Origin: Gracilimonas sp965227785
GTDB lineage: Bacteria; Bacteroidota; Rhodothermia; Balneolales; Balneolaceae
NCBI RefSeq assembly: GCF_965227785.1
Contig: NZ_OZ245785.1
Location: 372,001-436,000 of the forward strand
Length of the DNA: 64,000 nucleotides
Direction of reading: 5' to 3'
The first letter of the stretch is position 1. The number at the start of each line of letters is the position of its first letter. The notes under the pieces were generated by a model, which had not been told where the DNA came from, did not search any database, and was given only the letters and a program-made list of their open reading frames with translations. A program made the position numbers and the translations under genes. Below, one piece after another: positions 33,606 through 43,697 of the stretch.

Positions 33606-35129
33606 TTGACTTTTAACGAATTTGATTTCAAAGACGAGCTTGAAGCCGGCTTGAGAGATATTGGCTATACGGAACCGACTCCCATACAAGAACAGACCAT
33701 ACCCATCATCCTTAAGAAAAAGGATATTATTGGAGCTGCTCAAACAGGTACAGGAAAAACAGGAGCATTTGTTATACCTGTAATACAGCAGATTTTAGAA
33801 AATCCATCCGAACATACCCAGGCTCTGATTTTATCTCCTACCCGGGAGTTGGCGCAGCAGATTGACGAACAGATTTTTGCACTGGGGTATCACACCGGAA
33901 TTTCCTCCGCAAATATAATTGGTGGAGAAGACTTTTCTCAGCAAGCAAAAGCCATTCGTTCCGGCGTTGATATTATTGTTGCCACACCGGGAAGGTTGAT
34001 CGATCAAACCAAAGTGCTGGATATCGATTTCAGTCACATTAAGTTCTTGGTGCTGGACGAAGCCGACCGTATGCTCGATATGGGCTTTTTACCGGATGTC
34101 ACAAAAATCATTAAGAAGCTTCCCAAAGAGCGCCAAACGTTGTTGTTTTCTGCTACCATGCCAAAAGAGATCAAAGATTTGGCAAATCAGTTTATGAACA
34201 ATCCTGAGAAAGTGGAGATCGCTATTGAAAAGCCTTCTGGTAGTATAGAACAACAGGCCTATTTTGTGGACCAAAAAGGGAAACTAAGCCTGGTTCAGAA
34301 TGTGCTGGATGACCTGAAGTGGGAGTCTTGTATCATTTTCTGTGCCACCAAAAGGGGAACGGATGAGCTTGAACGCCTACTGGTTAAGAAGGGAATTAAA
34401 GCCGGCAGTATCCATGGCGATCGTGATCAGGATGAGAGGAATAAAGCCTTGCATGAATTCAAAAGCGGACAGGTTCCCGTTATTGTAGCCACTGATGTAT
34501 TAGCCCGTGGTATTGATATCGCTGATGTTTCTCTTATTATCAATTATGATGTACCCCGAGCCGTAGATGATTATGTACACAGGATTGGTCGAACCGGCCG
34601 TTATGATAAGACCGGCGTTGCCGTCACCTTTGTGAACAAAAAGGACAAACGTGCTTTTAAAGCCATTCAGGATAAAGTAGGGGATCAGCTGGAGATTTTG
34701 GACCTGCCTTCAAACGGCAAGCCCGCTTCCCATGATAAAAAATCATCAAAAAGTACGTCGGAGAAAAAGAGAAGATCACACGAACCAAAGAAAAAGTCTA
34801 AGCCTGAAAGCAAAAAGAAAGAATCTGAAAAGCCTAAATCGGAAAAGAAAAAAACTAAGAAGTTGACTCAGAAAGAGATTGCTAAAGCTAATAAGAAGGT
34901 TCAGAATCTGGATTCTGTCGATGTAGTTTTGAAAGGAAGTGCAACAAAGGATTCAAGACCTAAATCAAAGAAACAATCTTCGGACAAACCGAAGCGATCT
35001 GAGAATAACAAGAGTTCTCAGGAGCCGGTTATTCCTGCTGAACGAATTAAGAAGGCTACCAAAAGGAATCAAAATTCACTGAAGCCTGCAAAAGGTCTGT
35101 GGGGATTGATTAAGGCATTCTTTTCATAA
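33606..35129 (+). CDS. DEAD-box RNA helicase (RhlE-like)
   Basis: The start is TTG at 33606, which gives the typical opening MTFNEFDF; no ATG fits as well. The 507-residue product has all DEAD-box motifs: the Q motif PTPIQEQTIP, motif I AAQTGTGKT, PTRELAQQ, motif II DEADRM, motif III SAT, and motif VI HRIGRTGR. A long basic, Lys/Ser-rich tail covers about 370-507 (KKSSKSTSEKKRRSHEPKKK). Such tails bind RNA and are often disordered. It probably remodels RNA structures in ribosome assembly or cold adaptation. Confidence 0.95.
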   Translation: MTFNEFDFKDELEAGLRDIGYTEPTPIQEQTIPIILKKKDIIGAAQTGTGKTGAFVIPVIQQILENPSEHTQALILSPTRELAQQIDEQIFALGYHTGISSANIIGGEDFSQQAKAIRSGVDIIVATPGRLIDQTKVLDIDFSHIKFLVLDEADRMLDMGFLPDVTKIIKKLPKERQTLLFSATMPKEIKDLANQFMNNPEKVEIAIEKPSGSIEQQAYFVDQKGKLSLVQNVLDDLKWESCIIFCATKRGTDELERLLVKKGIKAGSIHGDRDQDERNKALHEFKSGQVPVIVATDVLARGIDIADVSLIINYDVPRAVDDYVHRIGRTGRYDKTGVAVTFVNKKDKRAFKAIQDKVGDQLEILDLPSNGKPASHDKKSSKSTSEKKRRSHEPKKKSKPESKKKESEKPKSEKKKTKKLTQKEIAKANKKVQNLDSVDVVLKGSATKDSRPKSKKQSSDKPKRSENNKSSQEPVIPAERIKKATKRNQNSLKPAKGLWGLIKAFFS

Positions 35130-35207
35130 ATGGATAACCACACTTTTACATTCTCATAATTTTAAGCCCAAACAGAACCGTTACTTTCAGAAAAAAAAGA
35201 ATTAACT

Positions 35208-36374
35208 ATGAAGAGGTTTTTATTTCTATCAATACTGTCTTTAACATTAATCTCTTGCCAAGACTCAAACAGTCAGGATAATACTGAAGTGATGCCCGTT
35301 GCTACTTCAGAATCAGAAACGCCTGAACTCTTACCACTGGTAGAAGGGAGAACGGTTAAAAACATCATCTTTTTGATTGGAGACGGTACAGGATTAGCGC
35401 AAATTACATCCGGGCAATATGCTTTGGTCGGCCCGGACGGCTTGTTACATATGCAAACAATGCCTGTAACCGGATTTGTGAAAACACACTCTTCGGATAA
35501 TTTAATTACGGATTCTGCTTCAGGGGCAACAGCTTATTCATGTGGTTTGAAAACATACAACGGAGCAATTGCTGTAAATCCGGATAAGGAAGCGTGTAAG
35601 ACTATTTTAGAATTAGCAGAAGAAATGGGCTTAAGTACCGGTTTGATAGCTACATCCTCCATTACCCATGCTACACCTGCCAGTTTTGCTTCTCATGTGG
35701 AGAGCCGAAACATGGAAGAAGAAATCGCCGTTCAGCTGCTAAATTCGGGGGCTGAAGTTATGCTCGGTGGTGGGTTCGAATTCTTTTCTCCGGAGCTTCG
35801 CAGTGATTCTGCCAACTTGGTTACCCAAGCTGAAGAGGAAGGATATCAATTACTCCGTACTAAGGAAGAGCTTGATGAAAGTGGAGCTAAGATGCTTCTG
35901 GGATTATTTGCCAACGATGGACTGGAAAGAGCGGAGTCGGAACCTTCAACAGCGGCTATGACATCAAAGGCGTTAGACCTTCTGAGCCAGAATGAAGATG
36001 GTTTTTTTCTGATGATTGAGGGAAGCCAGATCGATTGGGGCGGTCATGGAAATAATACAGACTATGTTCTCAACGAAGTTGAAGATTTTGATGCAGCCGT
36101 AAAGACAGCTCTCGATTTTGCCCGTGAAGATGGTGAGACTTTAGTTGTGCTGACTGCAGATCATGAAACAGGAGGTATGACTTTGCAGCGACAACACGCT
36201 GAAGGAGATTCCTTGGAGATTTACTGGACTACAGGCTACCACACCGGGATACCTGTTCCATTGATGGCTTATGGACCACAGGCAACCGAGTTTATGGGGT
36301 GGAGAGATAATACCTATGTTGGGCGGAAAATGGCTGAATTGCTCGGAGTCGGCTCACTGCCTCAGCTGAAGTAA
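35208..36374 (+). CDS. Alkaline phosphatase lipoprotein
   Basis: A 388-residue PhoA-family phosphatase with a lipobox at residues 13-17 (LTLISC). The metal site opens with FLIGDGTG, and the nucleophile lies in TDSASGATAYSCGLKTYNG. EGSQIDWGGHGN and LTADHETGGM give the remaining zinc ligands, and the C-terminal YHTGIPVPLMAYG the last His. It is shorter than E. coli PhoA (about 470) but of the size seen for many Bacteroidota members. It hydrolyses phosphomonoesters outside the inner membrane. It ends 5 bp from the convergent kinase gene. Confidence 0.93.
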   Translation: MKRFLFLSILSLTLISCQDSNSQDNTEVMPVATSESETPELLPLVEGRTVKNIIFLIGDGTGLAQITSGQYALVGPDGLLHMQTMPVTGFVKTHSSDNLITDSASGATAYSCGLKTYNGAIAVNPDKEACKTILELAEEMGLSTGLIATSSITHATPASFASHVESRNMEEEIAVQLLNSGAEVMLGGGFEFFSPELRSDSANLVTQAEEEGYQLLRTKEELDESGAKMLLGLFANDGLERAESEPSTAAMTSKALDLLSQNEDGFFLMIEGSQIDWGGHGNNTDYVLNEVEDFDAAVKTALDFAREDGETLVVLTADHETGGMTLQRQHAEGDSLEIYWTTGYHTGIPVPLMAYGPQATEFMGWRDNTYVGRKMAELLGVGSLPQLK

Positions 36375-36379
36375 ACCCG

Positions 36380-37858
36380 CTAAAGCTGATCCTCTGGAAT
36401 CTCTACAGAATCAGTTCGTTTGAACGACATGGAGAAGTAGGTACCTTTACCATCTTCTTTATTGATGTACTTGTAGCTGGCTTCAATTTGTTGGCTAAGT
36501 ACATCAATTAAATGTACACCCAATGAGCTTTGTTCGGGGTTTTCATTAGTAGGAAAGCCAACACCATCGTCGGTTATTTCAATGGTTATGAGATCGTTAC
36601 TCTCTGATAAACTAAAACTGATTTTTCCTTCTTCTTTATCAGGGAATGCGTGCTTATAGGTATTCGTCAGCACCTCATTAACAATGAGAGAGGCAGGAAT
36701 GGCCTGATTGATATTCAGGTGAATAAGTTCACTATCAATATCTACCTTTACATTTGTATTCGTTTGAAGGGTTTCAGAAATATTCTCTACCAGATTAGTA
36801 AGTGTGTCCGAAAACTCGAGGTTTGAAAAGCTCTGTGATTGATATAATAATTCATGAACGGTAGCCATGGTTTTTATACGGACAACACTATCATACAATT
36901 GCTCTCTGAGACTTTCGTTTTCTGCTTCAAAAGCTTGAAGCTGCATCATTCCTGATACCACAGCAAGATTGTTTTTTACCCTGTGATGAATTTCAGAAAG
37001 TAGTGTGTTTTTTTCTAATAATGATTCCTGAAGCTTATTCTCGGCCAGCTTTTCTACAGTTATATCTTTCTGTGTAGCCCAAATTCGTGTCAGAAATCCA
37101 TCTTCTACAATTCCTGAGACATTGTTTACAAAGTATTTTATGTTTCCATCTTTGTCATATTCAATACTGAGGGCGTCTTTAATGTTATAACCAGATTCTA
37201 CTATGCTTTTTAAAGACTCGATATTCTCTTCTTTATCATCGCTTCCATAGAAGAATTCCAGTTTTTTACCCACAATCAGACTGCTATCATCATAGCCATA
37301 CATTTCAGCCATCACGTTGTTACAGGCAGCCAGGTATCCGTGTTTAAAAAGCAAGGAAACTTGTTCCATAGGTGGGAGTGAAGTATCGATGGGTTCCTCA
37401 AATTCAAATAGATAAATACCCTCTGTACTGTTTTGTACAAAACCGCGGTACTGCTCCTCGCTTTTTCTTAACGACTGTTCTGTAAGCTTTTGTTCGGTGA
37501 TGTCGATAGATGTACCCACAAGGCTCGTAATGGAACCATCATCTTCTTTCTGGGGGGTCAGTGTAGTCAGGTAATATCGCTCTCCTTTGTCCGGCAGATT
37601 TATCTTCTCTTCATAGGAAATTCGTTCACCCTTGTTAACGCATCGTTGGTAAACTGTTTTCAGGTGATCTGCAACCTCTTGAGGAAATATATCATGAATG
37701 TATTTCCCGACTATTTCTTCTCTTTGTTTATTAATGAAGGATAACTGGGCTTTGTTTACATCCTTAATGCTGAATAGTCCGGCACCATGAACATCTATAA
37801 CAAATACACTATTAGGGATGTTATCGAGTATTTGATGGGTATATGTGGTTGAAACCAT
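36380..37858 (-). CDS. PAS-domain sensor histidine kinase (HisKA_2/HWE-type)
   Basis: A 492-residue soluble kinase with no membrane helix. Two PAS domains come first: about 1-125, and about 130-270 starting SEEQYRGFVQNSTEGIYLFEF. The transmitter has the HisKA_2-type phosphoacceptor EIHHRVKNNLAVVSG (His about residue 294). The HATPase motifs are the N-box IVNEVLTNTYKHAF, G1 DDGVGFP and G2 LGVHLI. It lacks a receiver domain. Its transmitter is closely similar to that of the 1107-residue kinase directly upstream, suggesting tandem duplication. The output is unknown, since no response regulator is adjacent. Confidence 0.92.
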   Translation of the reverse strand: MVSTTYTHQILDNIPNSVFVIDVHGAGLFSIKDVNKAQLSFINKQREEIVGKYIHDIFPQEVADHLKTVYQRCVNKGERISYEEKINLPDKGERYYLTTLTPQKEDDGSITSLVGTSIDITEQKLTEQSLRKSEEQYRGFVQNSTEGIYLFEFEEPIDTSLPPMEQVSLLFKHGYLAACNNVMAEMYGYDDSSLIVGKKLEFFYGSDDKEENIESLKSIVESGYNIKDALSIEYDKDGNIKYFVNNVSGIVEDGFLTRIWATQKDITVEKLAENKLQESLLEKNTLLSEIHHRVKNNLAVVSGMMQLQAFEAENESLREQLYDSVVRIKTMATVHELLYQSQSFSNLEFSDTLTNLVENISETLQTNTNVKVDIDSELIHLNINQAIPASLIVNEVLTNTYKHAFPDKEEGKISFSLSESNDLITIEITDDGVGFPTNENPEQSSLGVHLIDVLSQQIEASYKYINKEDGKGTYFSMSFKRTDSVEIPEDQL

Positions 37859-37961
37859 AAAATGTGACTCTGAGAATAGTAATCTTTTTTAAGAGCGTTT
37901 TTGTACGTATTGATAGTACATTACCAAATGTACTCGTCTTATATGTAGGATAAAACTACTT

Positions 37962-40900
37962 TTATTTAAAGTGTCTGTTTCCTATGCCTTTATTGTTGTG
38001 CTTTTCAAAAGACAGTTCAAAAATGGTTCCTGTAGTTTCGTTTTCATATTTGTAAGTAGCGTCAATTTGCTCACTTAAAACCCGAATGAGATGGAAACCC
38101 AATGAGGTATTTGTATTCACATCAAAGTCCTCGGGAAATCCTACTCCGTCATCTTTTATCTTTATGTTTATTTTTTTGTCTTTTTCAGTTAGTGTGAACC
38201 TAACGTTCCCATTTTTACGTCCTTTGAAAGCATGTTTGTAGATGTTGGTGACTACCTCATTTACGATAAGTGAAGCCGGAATTGCCTGGTTTATATTTAA
38301 CCTTATTGGTTCACAATCAATGGTTGTATCAATGTAGGTACTGCTACGAAGTGTATCAGATATATTTTCCACAAGTTTCTGGAGAGTATCGGAGAATTCT
38401 AATTTTGAAAAACTTCGGGACTGATATAGCAGTTCATGCACAGTGGCCATAGTTTTAATTCGAACTACACTGTCAAAAAGTTTAGCTTGTAAATCAGCGT
38501 TTTCTGTATCATAGGCTTGTAGTTGAATCATCCCTGAAACAACGGCCAAATTATTTTTCACACGGTGATGAATTTCTGAAAGCAATGTTTCCTTTTCAGT
38601 AAGGGATGATTGAATTTCTTTTTTTGAATAAACTTCCTCAGTGATGTCCTGAATTGCCCCAATCATACGTGTAGCATGCCCATCTTCTTCTCTTCTGATA
38701 TACCCGTTTTCCCGAATATGTGCATAATTCCCATTCGCTTTCTTTAGCCGGTACTCATACGACCAATGATTCATGGAAGCATCCTTAAGAGTAAGTTCTA
38801 ACTTTTTCCTAACTTCTTCTACATCATCCGGGTGGATCAGATCAACCCATCGGTCAACAGAAGAATCAATATCCGTGGGCTTATAGCCAAACAGGCTATA
38901 CAAGCCATCTCCCCAATGAATGCTATTCTTCTCAGCATCCCAGTCATAAATAGCATCTTGGGTAGCTTTAGAAACATAATGGTAGCGCTCGAGGCTATTC
39001 TGTAGCTTTTCTTCATATTTCTTCCGCTCGGTTATATCAGTGAGGGAGCCAACGATTGACACAGTTTTCCCATCAACAACCAGGGGGGCTTCGTTCACTT
39101 CAACCCAGATAATCTCATCTTTTCCTGTTTTAAGCTGCAGTTCGTAGGGTTGTTGCCTTTTCCCGGTGTCAATGGCTCTTTGTGTTATTTCCACTCCTTT
39201 CTGATTTATCGGATGATCGGTAATGAATTCCGTCCATCTTTTTTTGGCTTCCTCCGGTTCATACCCAAGAAAATATTCGGATTGAGGGCTAACATAATTC
39301 AGCACTCCTTCAACATTATGGGTATAAAACATATTGGTACTATGTTCTACCACATTCCGGTATTTTTCTTCTGCTTTCTTAAGTTTTTCTTCGGCTACTT
39401 TACGATCTGTTATATCCTGAGTACTGCCAAAAATACGGATACATTCGCCATTGGCTTGTTCGGGGGTTCCTACCGCTCGAATCCACTTTTTGCTGCCTTT
39501 GGCAGTAATAATGGTCAGCTCCACATCGAAGGATTCATTGTGTTCTATGGCACTATTAACAGCTTTTTGAATTTCATTTCTACTTTCTCCTTTTTCATAA
39601 AATTCGATCGCAGTCTCCAGGTCCGGTTCATAGTCTGCCGGTACATCGTGCAGTTCTTTAATGAATGGTGACCAAAATAGCTTTTCCTGTTGCAGATCAA
39701 GCTCCCAGTTACCGATTTTAGCAATCTGATAGGTTTCTTCCATCAGGTTTATGAGCCTTTTTTGCTCATTTATATCAATCATTAAACCACGCAGTAAATC
39801 AGGCTCACCTTTTCTCTTTATTACTGTAACAACATCCCGAATCCAGATATACTCACCGGATGCTTTTTTGAACCGGTATTCAAAGTCGTGATTATGGCCT
39901 TTTTGAGTTTGTTTCTGGCAGTATTCTACAGACTTTTGTCGGTCTTCAGGGTGAATGTTTTCCTCCCAGAAGTTAGGTTTGTTAAGCCAATCTGCATCGT
40001 TATATCCGAAAATATGTTCCGATTGGGGGCTGATGTATGTGAACTCAAAGGTCTCGGCTTTAGCTTCCCAGATGACTCCTTCCACGCTTCTAACTAACGA
40101 TTCATATTTTTCCTTGGAACGTTCAAGTAATTTCTCAGTCAAAACCTGTTCGTGAACATCTCTGATGTTATCGACAATTCCTGCAACTGAAGGTTCATTT
40201 CTGAGGTCTGTAATAGAAGTTTCGTACCACCGCCAGGTTCCGTCTCTTTGCTTCATCCGAACAGGAGGGACTCTCACATTTTTTCCGGGGTTTTCCATTG
40301 CTTCCCGAAGGGCCTTTTCTACCAGGTAAAAATCTTCAGGATGGGTAACATCCATTACACTAATATCTTTTGCTTCTTCAGGCTTGTAGCCAAAAACAGG
40401 TTCAACAGAAGGAGTTACATATTTGGGGTCACCATCACTGTCAAGGATAACCACAACATCGCCGCCTTGTTCAACCAGTGATCGGAATTGAGCTTCCTTT
40501 TCTTCTAAACTTTGTTTGGCTTTTTTCTCGGAAGTAATTTCTCTTAGTGTAATAAAAGCCCCAAAAATATCGCCATTGGAACGTCTTGCAGGTTTATACA
40601 TGACATCGAAATGCCTGAATTTGTCTTCCTTAACTGGAAGAGGGAGTTCAATTTTAATGGTTTCTCCGGTCAGAACTCGTTTATATATTTCTTCTACTTC
40701 TTTCCTGCGTTCAGGCAATGCATAGTTAAGTATTGACACCCCGGTTTTTACGTCAACCCCAAAAATCTCTTTGTAGTTCTGAGAAAACTGGTCATTGCAT
40801 AAAAGTATTTCCAGTTTATCGTTAGTAAGAATAAAACTGCTCTCGGTGTGATTTAGTATGATATCCTTTTGTTCTTCGGTCAGGATATTCTCGGTAACAT

Positions 40901-41285
40901 CGGAGGCTGTACAAAGGAGGTGGGCTAAATTGTTATTATTATCAAAATATGGAGCTACGGTTATTTCCCAGTACCTGAGTTGAGGCTCTCCATTTGTTGA
41001 GATATCGTACCGGACAGAAGAGAGCTTTTGAATATTTTTTGTTTCACAGACCGACTGGAAAGTTGTCAGTATTTTTTCAAAATCAGAAAATTTATGCCTC
41101 TCCCGCTTTTCCTGAAAAGCTTCCGAAAAAGACTTTCCAACAATATCACTCTCATTTCTGCTTGAGACTTTCTTGAAAGCATCATTTACAGCCCCAATAG
41201 TAAAAGCCGGAGTGTCAATGTTTATTAGTGCGGTTGGAACAGGCAACGCCTGAAATATTTCAACGTTTTTTTCTTTTTCAATCAT
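37962..41285 (-). CDS. Multi-PAS sensor histidine kinase (about seven PAS domains)
   Basis: A 1107-residue soluble kinase. I count about seven PAS/PAC units: about 10-115, 140-255, 260-380, 385-510, 515-630, 640-760 and 765-885. Each PAC ends in a form like GTSIDITEQK, e.g. GLMIDINEQKRL and GSTQDITDRK. The transmitter carries EIHHRVKNNLAVVSG (His about 905) and HATPase motifs IVNEVVTNIYKHAF and DDGVGFP. The many PAS units suggest integration of several intracellular signals or redox/light cues, or oligomerisation. It lies upstream of its shorter paralogue with a 103-bp gap, and downstream of a bidirectional terminator. Confidence 0.93.
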   Translation of the reverse strand: MIEKEKNVEIFQALPVPTALINIDTPAFTIGAVNDAFKKVSSRNESDIVGKSFSEAFQEKRERHKFSDFEKILTTFQSVCETKNIQKLSSVRYDISTNGEPQLRYWEITVAPYFDNNNNLAHLLCTASDVTENILTEEQKDIILNHTESSFILTNDKLEILLCNDQFSQNYKEIFGVDVKTGVSILNYALPERRKEVEEIYKRVLTGETIKIELPLPVKEDKFRHFDVMYKPARRSNGDIFGAFITLREITSEKKAKQSLEEKEAQFRSLVEQGGDVVVILDSDGDPKYVTPSVEPVFGYKPEEAKDISVMDVTHPEDFYLVEKALREAMENPGKNVRVPPVRMKQRDGTWRWYETSITDLRNEPSVAGIVDNIRDVHEQVLTEKLLERSKEKYESLVRSVEGVIWEAKAETFEFTYISPQSEHIFGYNDADWLNKPNFWEENIHPEDRQKSVEYCQKQTQKGHNHDFEYRFKKASGEYIWIRDVVTVIKRKGEPDLLRGLMIDINEQKRLINLMEETYQIAKIGNWELDLQQEKLFWSPFIKELHDVPADYEPDLETAIEFYEKGESRNEIQKAVNSAIEHNESFDVELTIITAKGSKKWIRAVGTPEQANGECIRIFGSTQDITDRKVAEEKLKKAEEKYRNVVEHSTNMFYTHNVEGVLNYVSPQSEYFLGYEPEEAKKRWTEFITDHPINQKGVEITQRAIDTGKRQQPYELQLKTGKDEIIWVEVNEAPLVVDGKTVSIVGSLTDITERKKYEEKLQNSLERYHYVSKATQDAIYDWDAEKNSIHWGDGLYSLFGYKPTDIDSSVDRWVDLIHPDDVEEVRKKLELTLKDASMNHWSYEYRLKKANGNYAHIRENGYIRREEDGHATRMIGAIQDITEEVYSKKEIQSSLTEKETLLSEIHHRVKNNLAVVSGMIQLQAYDTENADLQAKLFDSVVRIKTMATVHELLYQSRSFSKLEFSDTLQKLVENISDTLRSSTYIDTTIDCEPIRLNINQAIPASLIVNEVVTNIYKHAFKGRKNGNVRFTLTEKDKKINIKIKDDGVGFPEDFDVNTNTSLGFHLIRVLSEQIDATYKYENETTGTIFELSFEKHNNKGIGNRHFK

Positions 41286-41370
41286 ACTTGATGATAACTA
41301 CTTATCAAACCAAAAGTGCAAACTTCCGGTTACCCAGACATGTTTCTTTACCAACTATATCTATTAAACT

Positions 41371-41406
41371 AAAAAAGCCGCCCTGTTGCAAGGCAGCTTT
41401 TTTGCT
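41371..41406. terminator. Terminator between kinase and small outer-membrane protein
   Basis: AAAAAAGC-C-GCC pairs with GGC-A-GCTTTTTT with one mismatch; runs of A and T flank both sides, so either strand could terminate. It serves the outer-membrane gene that ends at 41427. Confidence 0.75.
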
Positions 41407-41426
41407 ATATGAATATTGATTGTAAA

Positions 41427-41909
41427 TCAGAAATAAAAAGTAGCCGATACTCGGGCACCGGTTGAAAGGTTCGTAGCACTATCTCCAAACCGGCTATTCA
41501 GGTTAGCATCAGCACTTATGCTGAACTGGTCAGAAAAAAAGTACTCGGCACCATATCCCACTCCGAGGTTAAAGTCGGTAATGGAGTTATTTGCGTTACT
41601 GAAAGAAGTGTTTGTAAATCCTAAAGTACCGGTAAAATATGTGCTCAAAGCATTGCTCGTACTTGTATAATACCGGGGACGAATTCCGATCCCAACGTTA
41701 GTTGACTGATCCTGGGTTGTGCTGAACCCGATGTAAGGTGCCAGAGAAAAAGATTCATTGAGCATATAAGGCATCTCAATTGAGTTTTGCCCGGTTAAGT
41801 TAGCACGTATTCCAAATGACCCTGTTTCAGGAATGGATTGTGCCTGAGCCGAAAAAGAAACGCCCAGTATAATTCCACATAGGATGGTACAAACTTTTGA
41901 AAAATTCAT
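41427..41909 (-). CDS. Small outer-membrane beta-barrel protein
   Basis: A 160-residue protein with a signal peptide (VCTILCGIILGVSFSAQAQ). Eight or so amphipathic strands follow, e.g. SFGIRANLTGQNS, FSLAPYIGFSTT, NVGIGIRPRYYT, LSTYFTGTLGFTN, FNLGVGYGAEYFF, ISADANLNSRFG, and the terminal GARVSATFYF ending in the usual aromatic residue. The pattern fits an OmpA/OmpX-like eight-stranded barrel. The specific role is unknown. It is transcribed alone. Confidence 0.85.
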   Translation of the reverse strand: MNFSKVCTILCGIILGVSFSAQAQSIPETGSFGIRANLTGQNSIEMPYMLNESFSLAPYIGFSTTQDQSTNVGIGIRPRYYTSTSNALSTYFTGTLGFTNTSFSNANNSITDFNLGVGYGAEYFFSDQFSISADANLNSRFGDSATNLSTGARVSATFYF

Positions 41910-41993
41910 AAGTGTCTCCGATAGTTGGTTAGTTCGTATTAATTTTTCTAAGTATAAGAGTAAAAGATGTATAAAATGTTACTGTACAAGTAA

Positions 41994-42488
41994 TCATTCA
42001 ATATTATATAACTCTTTAATCTGATCATAGTTCCGATAATCAATAGCTTTGGTTCGGATAATTTCAGAAGGAGGGATGGCAATTACTCGTAGTACATCCC
42101 CATCAAAGAGGGCTTCATTAGCTTGATTATTATCTGCTACCTCGCCCTCCAACACCAGGCTAATATTATCAACATCGAAAGAATATCGAAGATTTACGAG
42201 GTCATCTTCAAAAGGAATTGAATAAGGGAGGGCATGCCAGGCTGTAGTGCCTTCAAACCGGATATATCCTAATACCAGTCCGTAATCAACCATTTCAACA
42301 TCAAGATTATCCCATCCGTAGTTGGCAACGGATACAAATTCGTCTTCAGAGACGAAATCATTTGCACGAATTGTGATGGTACTTGAATAAACAAGATCAA
42401 CTTCACCTTCCACATCGTTGTCATAAATAGTGCAAGAGGAGAGAGTGATTGGCATCAGCACAACAAGAAGTAATTTGAATGTTTTCAT
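41994..42488 (-). CDS. Lipoprotein of unknown function
   Basis: I chose the ATG at 42488 (RBS GGAGCAGG just upstream) over one at 42551. It opens MKTFKLLLVVLMPITLSSC, a lipobox signal peptide. The 164-residue product has an immunoglobulin-like region with alternating strands (DLVYSSTITIRANDFV, NLDVEMVDYGLVLGYIRFEG, DDLVNLRYSFDVDNISLVLEGEV). A conserved family is not recognised, although many Bacteroidota have similar 160-residue lipoproteins. A terminator (42615-42636) separates it from nuoH; both genes run leftward. Confidence 0.75.
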   Translation of the reverse strand: MKTFKLLLVVLMPITLSSCTIYDNDVEGEVDLVYSSTITIRANDFVSEDEFVSVANYGWDNLDVEMVDYGLVLGYIRFEGTTAWHALPYSIPFEDDLVNLRYSFDVDNISLVLEGEVADNNQANEALFDGDVLRVIAIPPSEIIRTKAIDYRNYDQIKELYNIE

Positions 42489-42611
42489 AACCTGCTCCGT
42501 ATTTTTTGAGTTTATCGTTCCTATGGGAACACAGGTAAGAATAGAAAGCAAGAAGCTTGAATTATATCACATCTTTAGATTAGGCAATTCATGCGATGGG
42601 GTGGGTATAAT

Positions 42612-42642
42612 AAAAAAGCCGGTAAAAACCGGCTTTAAAAAA
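42612..42642 (-). terminator. Terminator after nuoH
   Basis: AAAGCCGGT (42615-42623) pairs with ACCGGCTTT (42628-42636), and the minus-strand transcript runs on into TTTTTTA. It lies 26 bp past the nuoH stop and marks the end of the nuo run here. Confidence 0.85.
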
Positions 42643-42662
42643 TAAGGATATGATGAATACTC

Positions 42663-43697
42663 TTAGAACCAGTGGGTATATGCATACATACCGGCAGCAA
42701 TCAGCATGAAATTAAGAATACTCAGCGGAAGTAATCGAGCCCAGCCCAGCTTCATCACCTGATTGTACTTGAATCGAGGTATGGTCCAGCGTACCCAGAT
42801 GAATACAAAGCACCAGAAGACCACTTTAGCCATGAATACGGATACATCCAAAACGCCCTTCGCTAATGGAGTCATTTCCGGCAGCCAGTATCCGGCAAAA
42901 GGAAGGTGGTAACTTCCAAAGAAGAACGTGGTAATCAGAACGCTTCCGATGAATACGTGCATGTACTCGGCAAGGAAGAACATCCCGAAACGCATACCAC
43001 TGTATTCCGTGTGGAAACCTCCCACAAGTTCCTGCTCCGCTTCCACCAAATCAAATGGAGTTCGGTTAGCCTCGGCAAATGCAGCGATAATAAATATCAC
43101 AGCTCCAATGGGGTTTATAAAAACATTCCACAAGTACTCCTGAGAGGCGGCAATTTCAACCATACTCAGCGATCCGGCTACTAAAACAACAGAGGCTAAA
43201 GCCATACCCATTGGCAGTTCGTAACTGATCATCTGGGCAGCGGCCCTGAGCCCACCAAGAAGAGAGTATTTACTGTTAGAAGACCAACCGGCTAATGTTA
43301 CACCATAAACACCAAGTGAGGCAATGGCTAAAATGAAAAGCACACCCGCATTAATATCAGTTACATAAAGATTCTCACCAAATGGAATAACCGAAACCGT
43401 CATAAATGCCGTGAAAACCGGTATAACCGGTGCAATGTGGTGAATTACTTTATACCCTTGAGAAGGGGTTACATCCTCTTTGAGTAACAGCTTCACTACA
43501 TCAGCTACAGGTTGTAATAACCCGGCCGGACCCACACGATTTGGCCCTACGCGGTTTTGAATTAACCCTGCAATACGACGTTCAGCATATACTAAGAGAG
43601 CCGCTGAATTAAGCCAGGTAAAAATACCTAAGCTAAGAACGGCAACCCAGGTAGGGATAAATAACAATCCGAAAATATCAATTCCACCTGTACTCAT
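42663..43697 (-). CDS. nuoH: NADH-quinone oxidoreductase subunit H
   Basis: A 344-residue membrane subunit with about eight transmembrane helices, the quinone-chamber part of complex I. The family signature RRIAGLIQNRVGPNRVGPAGLLQPVADVVKLL lies near residues 41-72. FDLVEAEQELVGGFHTEYSGMRF holds the conserved acidic loop near quinone. It is the last nuo gene in the run; a terminator follows and nuoI-N are not in the window. It starts one base after the nuoG stop on the same strand. Confidence 0.96.
   Translation of the reverse strand: MSTGGIDIFGLLFIPTWVAVLSLGIFTWLNSAALLVYAERRIAGLIQNRVGPNRVGPAGLLQPVADVVKLLLKEDVTPSQGYKVIHHIAPVIPVFTAFMTVSVIPFGENLYVTDINAGVLFILAIASLGVYGVTLAGWSSNSKYSLLGGLRAAAQMISYELPMGMALASVVLVAGSLSMVEIAASQEYLWNVFINPIGAVIFIIAAFAEANRTPFDLVEAEQELVGGFHTEYSGMRFGMFFLAEYMHVFIGSVLITTFFFGSYHLPFAGYWLPEMTPLAKGVLDVSVFMAKVVFWCFVFIWVRWTIPRFKYNQVMKLGWARLLPLSILNFMLIAAGMYAYTHWF

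Noticed and set aside
33464..33631. Longer start for the FKBP protein
   Set aside because: It adds 56 residues ahead of a clear lipoprotein signal peptide and would overlap the divergent helicase start.
39150..39671. 173-codon plus-strand frame inside the multi-PAS kinase
   Set aside because: Phe/Ile-rich antisense of PAS coding sequence, with no family features.
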